This document shows positions 1 through 12,189 of a stretch of DNA of 64,000 nucleotides, one piece after another (within the stretch, counting starts at the first letter, position 1; the number at the start of each line of letters is the position of its first letter). Source of the DNA: Ceriagrion tenellum (Eukaryota; Arthropoda; Insecta; Odonata; Coenagrionidae); the NCBI GenBank assembly GCA_963169105.1, contig OY720638.1:7612749-7676748 (forward strand), written 5' to 3'. The position numbers and the translations under genes are program-made. The notes below the pieces were generated by a model, which was not told the DNA's origin, ran no database searches, and worked only from the letters and a program-made list of their open reading frames with translations.

Positions 1-920
1 TTGATTCCAAGCAATGTAATCATGCGACTGAAGTATGTGCATCTTTTCAATTAGAGTTTCAGGGGAGTGAGAGGTTGATTTAAATTTCAAGGGTGCAAAG
101 TTCAACCCATCCTCTGGATGTAATGCAGACGATTAAATCTTCACTGAAATATTCATGCATGGCTTGTCTAATTGTGCTGGGTCTAGGGTTCTCGTAACAT
201 ACTCTTAAATGGAGGACTCCCTAGGGTAATAACACGGTATAGCTGATAAATAGCCTTTCTATAACACTAGCGGTTTATGTCCTCCCCTGAAATCAGTGCC
301 GGCAAATTTGCTCGTGTGAGCACTGACTTATCGTTTTGATTCACCTGACAAACGCATACCATGTGGGTTTGTCAAGCTCCAACAACGCATTTTTCAATCT
401 TAATTCTGCAAAGTTTTAAAGTGAAACTCCGTCTTAGAAAAATATTTCATAAAACTTCTGGTATATCTCTTAGAAATCTTCAAAGTTTAATCTTCTCTGA
501 TCTCATGTTTGGTTTTCAGTTACAATGACGCTCACATAAACTTTAACGCCAGGTTTCTGTGTTAAATTAGGAACATGAAAAATTAAATAAATCCTACGGA
601 CCAAGGCAATGATATCCAATTTGCGTCTGTGTGGTTACTAGTGGCGAAGTGGTCAGCGTCTGCTCACCAGTGGTACAGCTGAAATTAAAATTCTGGAACT
701 AACCCCTCCAAGTCTTAACCCACTTAGTTTTAGGGCTCAACCCAATCCAGATTCCAAGTACAAAGAGGAAGCGTTTTAATAATCATAAAATTACCCCACG
801 GAATAACCAATCTTTCGCTACCTCAAGTGATGCAACTAGTCTCTCGGATTCCGGGGAGAATATACTAATACGTTAACTTCGAGGATGTTGGTCATCTCGC
901 CAGCTCAAGGCCAAAGTGAA
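1..920. other. Unassigned AT-rich DNA with a possible tRNA-like SINE head
   Basis: I see no convincing coding region here. Around 645-680 on the plus strand there is a good match to an RNA polymerase III A box (TAGTGGCGAAGTGGTCAGCG), as in the 5' part of tRNA-derived SINEs. The expected B box about 40 bases downstream is degenerate (near AATTCTGGAAC, 685-697). A tRNA-derived SINE relic is the most likely reading, but it could be chance. Confidence 0.3.
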
Positions 921-3560
921 TACATGCTTCGGAACGGTTAATGTTGACTCACTCTTGTGGCCAGGGAAACTCCATTAATATAGGAATACGCTCAATGGAC
1001 AAAAAATTCAAATTTTAAGCGCTACAAGAGACATGGCTGATGGATCAAAATGTCTTCCTTTTTTTGCAACTAGAGACTTTTCAAAGTTACACAAATAAAA
1101 TGAATTTTTAAAACTCACCTCATCTTGGAGTCGCATTTGCAATTTTTAAACACATTCTTAATTCAATAATTGAAGTCAAACCAGTGAGAAATAAGTAAAT
1201 TACATTTTCTCTAAGAAATGCGCAAACAAAAATACACGTTGTTTTATACACTAATGACAGTCAAGAAGAAAGCAGATCTAACCCCAAAAACTTGACAAAT
1301 CTTAGGAAACTCAAGAAGATATCATCTCTAAAATTCCCCAAAATCACGTAAAAATCCTAATAGGTGATTTCAACGCACAATTAGGTAAAGAAAGAAAATT
1401 CAGGAAAACAATTGATGACTTGTCTGCACATAAATGGATTAATCAATACGGTAAGAGATTATTTGAATTTTTCAATAACATTAGTATTAAAATTATGTCA
1501 ATCTCTTTCAAAAAGAAGCCTACTGAACAAGAAACAAGGCGATCACCCATGAAATATATAGGCGTATTTCAAATTGACCATGAAGCAATCTACGAACAAA
1601 ATCACAAAGAAATTATGAACGTTAGAGTTCTTAATTTCGTAAAGGAGTAAATATCGACTCAAATCACGACCGAATTCGAATAAAAATAAATTAAAAATTA
1701 CAAAAATTCATCATAAACAAACCTCTCATCCCTAAAATGGACACTAGCAAAATCCAACCATTGTTGACAGATGAATTAGAAAGAAAAGTTTCGCAAAATT
1801 GTCAACAATTCGGACAAAAATCATCGAGACAGCTCTAAATTTAATTCCACTGCAAAAACAACCCGCAAAAAATACCCTTGGTGGAACGAAGACAGAATAT
1901 GCGGTAAAATCTCGACATCAACCATTGTAGGATTGGAATGAGGTTAAAGCAGAAAGTACAAACATACAAATCATTCTTGGTGGCCAGAAAAGACACATAT
2001 AAATTAATCAGACGAACAAAAAGGCAATATGAATGCAATCAACTCCTGGAAATCGAAGACGATACCCAAAACATACAAGAAACATACAAAACATTTAAAA
2101 TGAAACAAATGGGGTACGAACCCCATAATCTTTGCTTTAGAAAGGAACATGGAAAACAAGAATCAAGACAATTGGGAGAACTTTCGAAATATTTCTTGCT
2201 AACTTCTGAACTGCCGGGAGCCTAAGGTAAGATTACCACCAAAAGATACCATTGAAAGCAAGCTAAATTTACAAGCGCCAGATGAAGAAGATACCGTTGG
2301 ACAAATTAAAAATCTCAAAAACAATTACGTATCAGGTGAAGATGGAATCATAGCAGAATTCTTGAAAGTAGCTGGCCCAAAAATATTGCAGAAATCACAA
2401 ATAAAACAAAAAAATGGCAAAGTGAACTGGAAAATGCACTAATGACTGGAAAAATGCACTAATTCATCCATCATATGAAAAAGGAGACAGAACCGATGTT
2501 AACAATAACTGAGGATTTTCACTTCCTGCTACATATAAAATTCTCTCACAATGCCTTCTTCAGCAAGTGCAACAACAGCTTGAACCCAAAGTTAGCGAAT
2601 ATCAAAAGAGGCTTCAGGCCAGGTAGATCATCCCCGGAACAATTTCTAAATATAAAACTAGTACTTCGACACCAAAATAAATGCAACAAGAATATAATCT
2701 CCACCTTCTTTGACTTCAAAAAAGCATTCATTTTATTAGCATTCACAAAATTATTCATTTATTCGCGAATCTCTTTTCCAAATTTTGAAAGAACAAGGGC
2801 TTGACCCTAAAACACTTGCAATTATTAAAGAGAAGACACTGACAAAATCGAAAGTAAAATCCATGGGCGGAATTTCGGAACCATTCGATATCAAAACAGG
2901 AGTAAAGCAAGGAGATGGACTCTCCTCTTTACTTTTCATGTGTGTCCTAAAAGAAGTAATTTAAGAGAATGGCGAAAAGACATTAAGTCTTATAATGGAT
3001 CGACCAATGAAATTACGAAGAACAAATGTTAGCATTGAAGGCTTGGCTTTAGCAGATGACCTTCCAATCCTCACCCGGGATGCAACCATAGCTCGGAAAA
3101 AATTAAACTCTTAAAATATATGGCGGAAAGAGTGGGCCTTCAAATTTTATTCGAAACAGTGAACATGAAATATGACCTGCAATTATATGACATCCCAATT
3201 TTTGGAAACAATTATGGCAAAATTAAATGAGTCCACTAATTAAGAGATTTCGGAGAAACAATTGAAGGAGCAGGCCTAGAGAAGACTCCAAGAAGCCAAT
3301 GCAATTTGTCGTCAACAAATGGAAAAATCCTAATACTCACTTTAAAAATGTACAAAAAAAATGTTTTTCTAAATAAACCAAATTAAGACACTATAAACAG
3401 TTATAAAACCAGAATTCTTCTATGAAGCTGAAATTTCAATTATAAGTAGAAAAAAAGATATCGGGGAAATCCAAAAGAAGAACAGGAAAATAATTTGGAA
3501 AATGTTAGGTCCAAAACACAATGATCAAAAAACGTACAGAGGAATTAGTAGCAAGCATTT
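921..3560 (+). mobile_element. Old LINE (non-LTR retrotransposon), endonuclease + reverse transcriptase, heavily broken
   Basis: The stretch reads as one decayed ORF2 in shifting frames. Endonuclease-like segments appear first: a leading LNV..L..PGKLH stretch near 925-980, an alanine-proline-threonine stretch near 1235-1260, and GDFNAQLGKE at about 1361-1390. A basic linker (1938-2225) follows. RT blocks come next: FRPGRSS near 2610, FFDFKKAF near 2707, KTGVKQGDGLS near 2890-2925 and ALADDL near 3049, where the usual Y/F-ADD has become LADD. A C-terminal WKMLGPK block lies near 3497. Order and spacing fit an APE-type LINE. Clade assignment (RTE-like or a related invertebrate LINE) is uncertain. 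Many stops and frameshifts make it dead. The 3' end is lost near 3560, where recognisable sequence stops abruptly. Confidence 0.75.
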
Positions 3561-4545
3561 TTCAGCGCAGCTTCCGTTATGCGCTCTCTCAAAGCTTATT
3601 ACAGTAAACTGAACGTTTTATATCCCACTATCGATGCATATTCATCATTCCAGTTCACGTCGCCACTTCAGTGGAGGTAAATTTACTTCCGTATAGCTTT
3701 ATTCCTAGGATCCTCGAAAATTTGCATTCTGGTTAATAATGTAACTAACTTCTAATCGCTTAATGGGATAAAAATATTACTTCATTAGAAAGCGTCTAAG
3801 CATAAAGAAAAATACATTCGAAAGCTGAGAGTTATGATGATGATCCGGTAACGGTAAACAATTTTTTCCCGAGCTTACGGCTTATTAAAATTGAGCGTAA
3901 ACTTAGTGAGAGGAAAAAATCACCAAAATCTGTGGTGCACGGGCTTTGGTCACATTCTTGAATTCACTTTCCAATCATAAAGTAAACAGCTGAAATTCTA
4001 TATGTATCTGCATTTGAGTAGCATATGACTGCGGGGTTCGGTGGCTCCAAGACCTTTAAAGACAGTCGCCCCTTTTCTCCTCAAAAAGTATGTACATCAC
4101 CTCATTCAAACGTGTCAGGGAAAACTTTGAATGTATCGTCCTTCGTTCGCAGATGTGTGTTGTGGAGTTTGTAGCCATGGCTATTTTTTAACCCTTAGAC
4201 CCTTTCAATCGCCATCAAACTTAAAAGTTTTTAGCGAGATTTTATTCACACCAAGCCAATCATTTTTCAAAGTAGATGATAAGCAACGTGACACGTCCGT
4301 CGCATACTCCATCACTAACCGCGGTCAATTATATCAACTCCAGTATTTCGAGCGTTTTTCTGATATGTGTCTTATGTTGCTCGACCGAAGGTTAAACATT
4401 TCTTTGCTGCGGTGCGCAGATGTCCCTCGCTGGGAACCGTGCGGCCGCTGAAATCACCGTGGCAGCCTCTCGAGGTGCGTGAGTTGTCACTGCGGCGATA
4501 AGCAAACACCTGTCGCGGCACCACTCCTTGGACACCCAAAAATGT
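3561..4545. other. Unassigned; one 106-codon open frame
   Basis: Nothing recognisable. An open frame at 4131-4451 (plus) begins MYRPSFADVCCGVCSHGYF. It shows no family motif and no coding context, so I treat it as chance. Confidence 0.4.
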
Positions 4546-5060
4546 CGCTCGTGCTTTTTTTCACATAACATTTGATAAACATCTCAGTTGGAAGGAACAA
4601 GTTCAACATACTAAACAGAAAACTCTAGGTATATTACACCCGCTATATAGATGGAAGAATATTGTACCCCCTAAAATACGCACCACCCTCCTACAATCAT
4701 AAATTTCCCCACACCTGGATTACTGCTCTTCACTGCTGACAAATCTGGATGAAGAAAACAACAACAAACGGCAAGTGACTATGAACTCTACAATGCGCTT
4801 TATTTTGGACCTCAAGAAATGGGATCGGATAAGTAGCTCATATGCCCGCTTAAACTGGTTGAAATATAAACAACGTCGCCTGTATCATCTCACTTGCCGT
4901 ACTTTTAAAATAAAGTCCATACTAGCCGCGTGTACAGAGCGAGACAACAATTTTTCCCTTAGATCCAATGAATCGACAAAATTGTTCACAGAAACAGATT
5001 TAATACAAATTCTTCCTCGCTGATTCGAGGGACTGCAGGACTTTTGGAATCAAAATTTTC
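4546..5060 (+). mobile_element. LINE fragment, C-terminal part of reverse transcriptase ORF
   Basis: In-frame pieces read ITFDKHLSWKEQVQHTKQKTLGILHPLYRWKN..., then IRTTLLQS, then ISPHLDYCSSLL. This is the order that follows the RT catalytic core in Jockey/CR1-group LINEs (thumb and C-terminal region). The frame continues through 4775-5023 (RLNWLKYKQRRLYHLTCRTFK...), which matches the conserved 'RRxxHxxxxxFK' portion of those ORFs. The fragment is 5'-truncated and has at least one stop near 4699. It ends close to the start of the 468-bp repeat. A relative of the same family occurs at 22500-23010, sharing the DKHLSW block. Confidence 0.6.
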
Positions 5061-5167
5061 TAGTCAAAAAGGGAAAAATTTTTCTAGCGATTCATTTGGG
5101 CTGATAATCACAGCAGGACGAAACGATAAAATTAGTCTCGGTTAGAGATTTGCTCCCGATGGGTTGG

Positions 5168-5635
5168 TGGCCGCCGAACGTTTTTTTATTTTTTTGCCTA
5201 GCTCAGCAGAAACTTACTTCATTACAAAATATGAATTTGCAATAGAAAATAAAATCATTTTGGAATATTGCGTGAAATTACAACGGAAAAACACATCAAC
5301 GACATATGTAAAGATGCCTAAGAGATGGAAGAAGATATATCAAACTTCTCGTCACACAAAAGATGATAGATTTGAAGCCAAACGATCACACACAGGAATT
5401 CATGCCTTTATTATCACTGATTCCCTAATATTGTGCAAGGGATGTCAGCGAGATCGGTTAAATATTTACATTGAATGAAAAAAGTTATCTCAGTTATCAT
5501 TATTTAGGAATTTAGAGTTAAAATTCATTTTTACGTCTGTAGTACTATTTTTCTTTTTTCGACTAGCAACCCCTCTAACATACACGCAGCAACCATCTCT
5601 TAACCTACCGGTAGGCATTAACATTTACAAAGTAA
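5168..5635 (+). repeat. 468-bp direct repeat, copy 1
   Basis: This is base-for-base identical, as far as I can read, to 6510-6977 with a constant offset of 1342. It begins TGGCCGCCGAACG and ends ATTTACAAAGTAA. It contains an open frame of about 100 codons (5164-5478, region KYEFAIENKIILEYCVK... to LCKGCQRDRLNIYIE) that I do not recognise. A long terminal repeat was considered: it starts TG but does not end CA, and there is no primer-binding site or 5-bp target duplication. Confidence 0.9.
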
Positions 5636-5639
5636 CGGC

Positions 5640-5818
5640 CGATACAAGAGTGCGATTTTCGGGGTAGGTGGACTGATCGCCCCAACCACGAACTGTGGTT
5701 CCCTCCACATGGGAACACAGTAGGGACCCTGAATACTCCGAAAAAAATTTCACCGCGGCCGAGATTCAAACCCGGGTCCTTCGGGGTGGACGGCCACATA
5801 TTTCATCCACGAACCCCC
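5640..5818 (-). repeat. tRNA-derived SINE-like sequence
   Basis: On the minus strand, reading from 5818 down, the sequence carries GGTTCGTGGATGAAATATGTGG (A-box region) and then GGGTTTGAATCTCGG at about 5757-5771. The latter is a good B box of the GGTTCGAATCC type. A non-tRNA body of about 100 bases follows to about 5640. It lies immediately after copy 1 of the 468-bp repeat. No target duplication was found. Confidence 0.4.
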
Positions 5819-6509
5819 ATTCTCGATCTCTGGGAAATATTTTCAAACAGCTTTAGCACCACAAGACAACGGAACCAATGATTAATACTAGAATGCCATT
5901 TCGTGGCTGTTGTTTCTTAAGACAGAGCTTGACATCTAAAAAACAAACAAATTCGTCACCATGAAGGATGTTTCATTTCATAAAGAAGACTGAATCATAT
6001 GTTAAAATGCCGGATGCTCGGTTTTCACAGAGAAATCTAATTCTCTAAACGACATAATTATGGGGCTGCTACAGTTTATTGTAGGCTCAGGAATTATCGT
6101 GACCACTGATAGGAGGTACACCATTACATCCGCAGCGAAAAATCTGTTGGGAATAATTTCTACCACTCGCGGGAAGCCTGAGTGGAGATGTGTTATGACA
6201 TTCCAGATGAAGACCCTGCAGACAAGAAAGGTTTAAAGCTTTCCATAGGATTGAAACCTGACGTTTCCATTACTTTATGTTCAAGGATGAGACTAACTTA
6301 TTCGGACTCTGCACATTAAGTTCAAACACTGATGCTCTCACTGGAGAGGGCAAAGTTGGGGAGGAATTTTGCATTGAAACTTTACTATCGGCGGCGGGAC
6401 CACATGAGTAGGAAATGACCGATACCTTACCACCGGACCAACTAAGTAGGAATTCTATCCACTATTAAATGGGTATGGGAATTCCAAAAAAAGTGTAAAA
6501 TGAAAATAC
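5819..6509. other. Unassigned spacer between the 468-bp repeats
   Basis: No recognisable coding or repeat structure beyond the SINE-like block just upstream. Together with 5636-5818 it forms the 874-bp segment between the identical repeats. Confidence 0.5.
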
Positions 6510-6977
6510 TGGCCGCCGAACGTTTTTTTATTTTTTTGCCTAGCTCAGCAGAAACTTACTTCATTACAAAATATGAATTTGCAATAGAAAATAAAATCAT
6601 TTTGGAATATTGCGTGAAATTACAACGGAAAAACACATCAACGACATATGTAAAGATGCCTAAGAGATGGAAGAAGATATATCAAACTTCTCGTCACACA
6701 AAAGATGATAGATTTGAAGCCAAACGATCACACACAGGAATTCATGCCTTTATTATCACTGATTCCCTAATATTGTGCAAGGGATGTCAGCGAGATCGGT
6801 TAAATATTTACATTGAATGAAAAAAGTTATCTCAGTTATCATTATTTAGGAATTTAGAGTTAAAATTCATTTTTACGTCTGTAGTACTATTTTTCTTTTT
6901 TCGACTAGCAACCCCTCTAACATACACGCAGCAACCATCTCTTAACCTACCGGTAGGCATTAACATTTACAAAGTAA
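6510..6977 (+). repeat. 468-bp direct repeat, copy 2
   Basis: Identical to 5168-5635. Downstream sequences differ (ACGGTTTTGG here, CGGCCGATAC after copy 1), so it is not a plain tandem array. The open frame it carries is at 6500-6820. The perfect identity implies a very recent duplication, a conversion event or an assembly artefact. Confidence 0.9.
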
Positions 6978-7385
6978 ACGGTTTTGGATTTCAGTTCGGA
7001 GAGATGAATTAAACCTTGTGTAATAGTGGAGACCCATCATTGCATTCCTTTAGTAGTCGTTTGCCTTCCATTTTATGAAAGTTTTGGTCGCCTGTCAATG
7101 GTTGAGGAACTTTTGTTGGAGACCGTCACTCGTGGTGAACAAAGTATACAGTACACAGCGCGCCTGCTCGTGAACATGGTGAAAGTTGCCAAGAAAGCAA
7201 ATTTTTATTTGAACAAGTCTATGTTTTATGGACTTTTTTGCAATTAATTAAGATGAATTGAATAATCATTAATTGTCGATGCGTCAAAGCAATTAATTTA
7301 CACAATCATCTGATAAATATTACTATTTTGGTGCTTGAATTTATTGCGTTCCATTCTCATTCGTAGATCCGAAATATTGACTTCC
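6978..7385. other. Unassigned; short open frame 7026-7247
   Basis: A 73-codon frame (starts METHHCIPLVVVC) lies just before the piggyBac remnant. It has no recognisable motif, although it could be decayed upstream transposon sequence. Confidence 0.35.
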
Positions 7386-9140
7386 AAGGATTAGCAGAAT
7401 CTTCTCGACTACCAAGGTGATTACAGGAGGAGACCTACGATGATGGGACAGCATCTGGTAATGAAGAGGAGGTCGTACACGAGAGTGATCACAACACTAA
7501 TATCTGTCGGGAGGCGTCAGATAATGAAGATTTTCACGGTAATGTGAGTGAAAAAGGCGGTAAAGATTACTGCTTAAGTAGAGAGGCTTAAGTTATTTCT
7601 ACCGATGGATTAAAACAGAGGCGAAGGGTACACCCGACATTGGATATTTCTCAAATCATCAGTTGGCTGAAATAGAGGAAAACTGCGTTTACTCGTGCAA
7701 CGAACACAAAGCAAACATTACTGTGAAAATATTACCCGGACTCTAATTGTTTGCTAAAGGCATTACTGATGAATCGATTGCTTTTGAGAAAATGAGGTTG
7801 AATGAGGATGATAAATGGTTAAGGAAATTATGAAGATCACGGATACATTTATTGAACGTAAACGTTGGAGTATTGTACATCAGCGGGAGAGGGACTGAAA
7901 GGATACAACTAAGTATGAACTAATAACTTCGCTTGCAATCCTTTTCTGTAATTGGATGAAATTAGAAGTCACACTAATATCCTTGAGTTACGGAACACTG
8001 ATAGAACGGGAATTCGGATTCTTCGCGCAGCTATGAGTTATAAAATGTTTTAATTTTTGTTACGATCCTTCCGTTTTGACGATAGTATGACGTGAAATCT
8101 TCGGAATCAAACCGTTTAAACAACAGATATACAATCAATTCTGTATCAAATTGTTGTAAATTGCAAGTAGAGTTGCTGAATAAGTGAATTTTTAGCAGCG
8201 ATGAAATGTTGCATCCATTTACAGGAAGATATAGTTTTGTATGATAAATACCCAGTGAACCGACCACATGTGAGTATTTGCGTGTTGCGAGTCTTAAATA
8301 TTTTCCACTGGAAATATATAGGTAAGCAAATGCCTGGCTCGTATGAAATTTCCATCTCACCTTTTAAAATTGTGAAACGACTGGCGCAACCAATCGAGGA
8401 GCCCCAAAGGAAAATAACGGCGGATTATTGCTTTACCAGTAACGAATTAACTCAATACCTTCAGTCAAAAAATATGTTTACTGTCTGTGTGAGGAATAAT
8501 AAGAAAGAAATTCCTCCAGAATTTCTACCAAAGAAGGACAAAAAAATCGAAGCCACCGTCTTCGGTGATCAAAAAACGTAACCTTAGCATTATATGTCCC
8601 ACCTATTATTATAGCGGTCAATGTGATTTCCAAAATGTACGATCAGCCAAAAACTGATGAAACCACAAAACACAGAAATAACCTTGGATTACGACAAAGG
8701 GCCTGTTGATATTAAAGGTAAAATTTGCGCTGCCTATAGTGGTCAAGAATTACAAAGAGATGGCCCCTTGCCTTGTTATTTTCTCTCATGAATAAAGCAG
8801 GATTTCACGCTAAAATATTGTATTTCTCGAAACAATCGAATTGAAATCCCTGCCGAAGGCGTCTACATCTATAAGATATATCTATTTCCTCAAAGAATAT
8901 CTCACTTCAAAGGTCGCTATTTTCTCTCTACATCTCGATCTTCGAGCTTTTCCATCAAAATGCACAAATGAAGCGGAAGAAGAAATATGGAACGTACTGC
9001 CAAAGAAAGAAGAAGGTGTGCATTAGTAAAAATGCTGAAACGGCAATGAGATTCTCCGATTGTACCAATTTCATTTGTAAAAAGCATTCAAGGATGTGCG
9101 TGCTTTTTGTTCAGTATAAACAAAGTGTAATAGATACCGA
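7386..9140 (+). pseudogene. piggyBac-family transposase, decayed
   Basis: piggyBac transposases excise and insert at TTAA through a DDE/RNase H-like nuclease. Here an acidic N-terminal region (about 7400-7560, E/D-rich) is followed by a transposase core in broken frames. AAMSYKMF...FLLRSFRFDD lies near 8023-8081 and corresponds to the MSRxRF...RFDD block. YPVNRPHVSICVLR (near 8250) matches the 'YIPNKPxxxGIK' block. DYCFTS (8423-8440) is the 'DNWFTS' catalytic block, then ...CVRNNKKEIPPEFL (near 8490-8525). KGPVDIKGKICAAYS (near 8700-8740) matches the 'KGGVDxxDQMCxxYS' block, with the second Asp lost. A C-terminal Cys/His segment (8968-9120, ...YCQR...CTNFICKKHSRMC) fits the zinc-binding C-terminus of this family. 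The 8201-8581 piece is still open; the rest has many stops. Terminal repeats were not identified. Confidence 0.8.
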
Positions 9141-10029
9141 TGTGAGAACTTTTCAAACCCTCTCAGATATTAAAAAATTAATCACCAAATCAATAAATGC
9201 TTGAATAACAAGTGTTGTTGAAAATCCAGACAGATATATTTAATATATAATAATAATATGCCAATAAAAAGCGCGCCCACCGCTCGGGTGAAACAACATT
9301 ATTGACGGCAAAGAGACCTCATAACCTGTATGAATTGCATGAATGATATTCAGATGACTTAAAAGATTTAAATTTTCAAATGTTTCTATAACTGCAAGAA
9401 ACCTTACGCTGAAAATATAATCGAAGTAATCACTGGGATTGCGCCATTTCTCTGCGGAATCTAACGCCACTCTCTGCACAACAATGCCCACAGGCGAGTC
9501 ACCCCCACCTCTGTCCCTCAACTAGTGTCACTCGTGCGGCCGGACGCGGTTCACGTCCAAAGACTCGAGACAACAAGTCGGCTCTCGCACGGGAAGAGAT
9601 AGGTGCAACGGCTGGCCAATCAATAATCGCCGAACAAGTCAACTATTCATAATGGTTTATGGCTCATTTTAATGTAGCGAAGGAAATGTATTTTCAGGAA
9701 TAATCCGCAAAAGGAAAACCACACATATCACGGGACGAATCATCGGGAATTTACCTCAAAATAAAACTTACACGTAGGATAAACTTAGGCTTGGTACATT
9801 GGCCTTCGCAATCAACGCATTGCTTCCAGTAAATGGTGTACCATGAGGTCAGGGAGTCCATGAAGATTCCCTCCAAATATTTCAATAGGCACACGTTGAT
9901 ATTTCCATGGAATACCACTCTCCAACTTGAATCCCGTTAGCAAGAAACGCGACAACTTCGCGAGAAAATGGCACTATGCTAAAGACATGATGAGGCCCGT
10001 TACCCAGGTGTCGAACGGGAGAACTTCTT
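9141..10029. other. Unassigned
   Basis: No recognisable gene or repeat. A 93-codon minus-strand frame (9240-9521) has no motif and is probably chance. Confidence 0.4.
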
Positions 10030-10350
10030 TTCAAATTCATCAACTGATTACGACGCCTCTTTCATCACCAACGCGATGCCCCCGACACCCGAGGCGTTGG
10101 CGGCGGGCGGACGAGCGCTGGGGCGAGCCCAGCCAAAGGCACCGCCGCGCCGGCCCAAAGCCAGGCAAGCGCCCACAAACCGTCGAACGAATCACGATTG
10201 AGAAAACATTGGGGCGTGATTCGTCGACGAATCGCGATGCAGCCGCGACCAATCAGATTCCGTTCGGAGCGCGAGGGCACGCGTGCCGCGAACCGGCTTT
10301 CGGAGTGACGGCGGTCCCGGCACCCACGTGGAGTGTTGACGGCCACTGAA
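10030..10350. promoter_or_regulatory. CpG-rich block with a CCAAT box (possible promoter)
   Basis: The composition switches to GC-rich and visibly CG-dense. The block holds a perfect 12-bp palindrome TTCGTCGACGAA (near 10220-10231) and a CCAAT box in favourable context (GACCAATCAGATT, CCAAT at 10249-10253). Open frames run on both strands, as expected from GC richness alone, so I do not call a gene. A promoter or first-exon region of an unseen host gene, or a GC-rich repeat, are both possible. Confidence 0.25.
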
Positions 10351-12189
10351 GCACGCACAACTCCTAGCCCGAAGGCTTCCTCCTGCAAATTTTGCACCCG
10401 CAAGCGGCAAAATTCTTACATGAACCAAACAAGGAAATAATGCTTTCTCTGCCATAACCGTATTCTTAAATGTTGGTGCTCATTCAATCGACGACGTCGC
10501 ATTGCTGACATTATCGAGGTCCGTTGCAGATTGCGTTCGGACGTATTTGAAGCACACGAGTACTAGAATCTTAACTGGAAGAACTTTTAACCTTTTTAAA
10601 ACTACTAAAGCTTCGAAAGAGAAAGAGTGATGTATTTGCGACGCTCTAACTGCTGGCGGAATAGGAATATCGAAAGAGAAAATAGTGCCGTGGCTGTCAA
10701 TAAATCATACTGAATTGACTAAAAGTGTCTTCTTATTTTATATTTGGGATAAAAAGTGACTGACAGAATTCGATCCATCTACTTGCAATTCCTACGATTC
10801 TGCGGATATTGGGCAACGAACAGGAGTTTACTGTAAACGAACTTATCAAAAATTTTAGAAACATTGCTAAGAAGAGACTGAAGTAAATTAAAACTTATTG
10901 AAATCATTCAAATTCGGTCAACTAAACACTCACCAAGACTAAATCAACAATGTTCTCGCTTCCACGATGGAATAAATGTGAAATTACACCCGCAGAAGCC
11001 TTCCTGCCATCGGGAAGCCTTCACATTTCAATACGTCCATCTATACGGCGGGTCTTCCCCCCTCCCCCTAAAGCTTCGCCGCGCGGTCGCTTCGTCGATT
11101 GTCAACAGTTGACGCACGGCGGATCTTGAGCGAGTGGAAGCTCTCGCAGTCGCGGGATCGCCAAAAAGCGTCATCCATTAAGAGAGCAATTGAGAGAGAG
11201 AGGACAGTGCCGAAGGTGGGTCGATCGAATGAATCTCACGTTCACCAAACAACTTAGAATTAAAGAAAACATCCCCAATATCGAGACCTAGGGTAGATAT
11301 TCTGATCAGTGTATTCACGTTTGTCGCCCAACCGTTTCACGCCACATCATTTCATGTCAAGGAAGGACAGTCGCTCACAAAGGAGTCACCGTCGTTTTAG
11401 GTGCTGGGAGTTCAGGATATGATTTATCGTAGAAAATTATCGCAAAACGTTTCTTTCACGTAAGCTTCAATTAAAAATGAACGGCGAACGGGGAAAAAAA
11501 CTCGTCGAACATATAAAAATCAAATCACCATATCATAAAAATCTTGCAAAACGTAAAATAATGTTAATACACTGCAGAGGATGAAACGTAGCGGTTGACT
11601 ATTGCAGGTGACTCCGTACGGGGCTAGTCCTGGCATTCTCAAAATTAGGCAACCTTTATGATCCACGTGATTGATATCACCTTTAACCTTCCGGTATCCA
11701 AGCAATTGGAAAGAAAGCGTTATCCAAGTTTTAAAAAAGAAGGCCGCTAGTCTCCCAAATGAGTACAACTAGACTAGTGACGAGAAGAAGTTGGTTGATG
11801 AGCCGTTTGCTGGGGTCCTACGATGCAAATTGGTCTAACATGCACATTTTTTCTATTACTGAGTGATATTTTCAGTAACACATTTACGTTGGTGAAAACA
11901 TGAATCGTATCAAATAAGGTTTCATCAATTTACAGGCGTATTTTATCATTCTCGCCAGGCGAACGGTTGAAATGTTCACTCGTCCACTGAACAAAGAGCG
12001 CCGATTTTACGGAAACCATGACTCCACGCGCCAAAAATCAAGACGGTCGAGTCTTCGGGGAATCGTCGTTAAAGATACTCCTTCAATTCGAGGCTGTTTC
12101 TACTGAACAATAAAATACTCCCTAAAATGGCCCTTATCACTACAGGTTTCATCTTACGCATCATACAAGAAATCCAACCAGCGGGCACC
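10351..12189. other. Unassigned
   Basis: I see no element signature. Around 11040-11170 there is a smaller GC-rich patch containing the palindrome GTCAACAGTTGAC. The frame at 11520-11768 (minus) has no motif. Confidence 0.4.

Noticed and set aside
4131..4451. Possible host gene (106 codons)
   Set aside because: No motif, no coding neighbours, and no sign of exon boundaries.
5168..6977. LTR retrotransposon (468-bp LTRs, 874-bp interior)
   Set aside because: No CA end, no primer-binding site or polypurine tract I can defend, and no matching 5-bp flanks.
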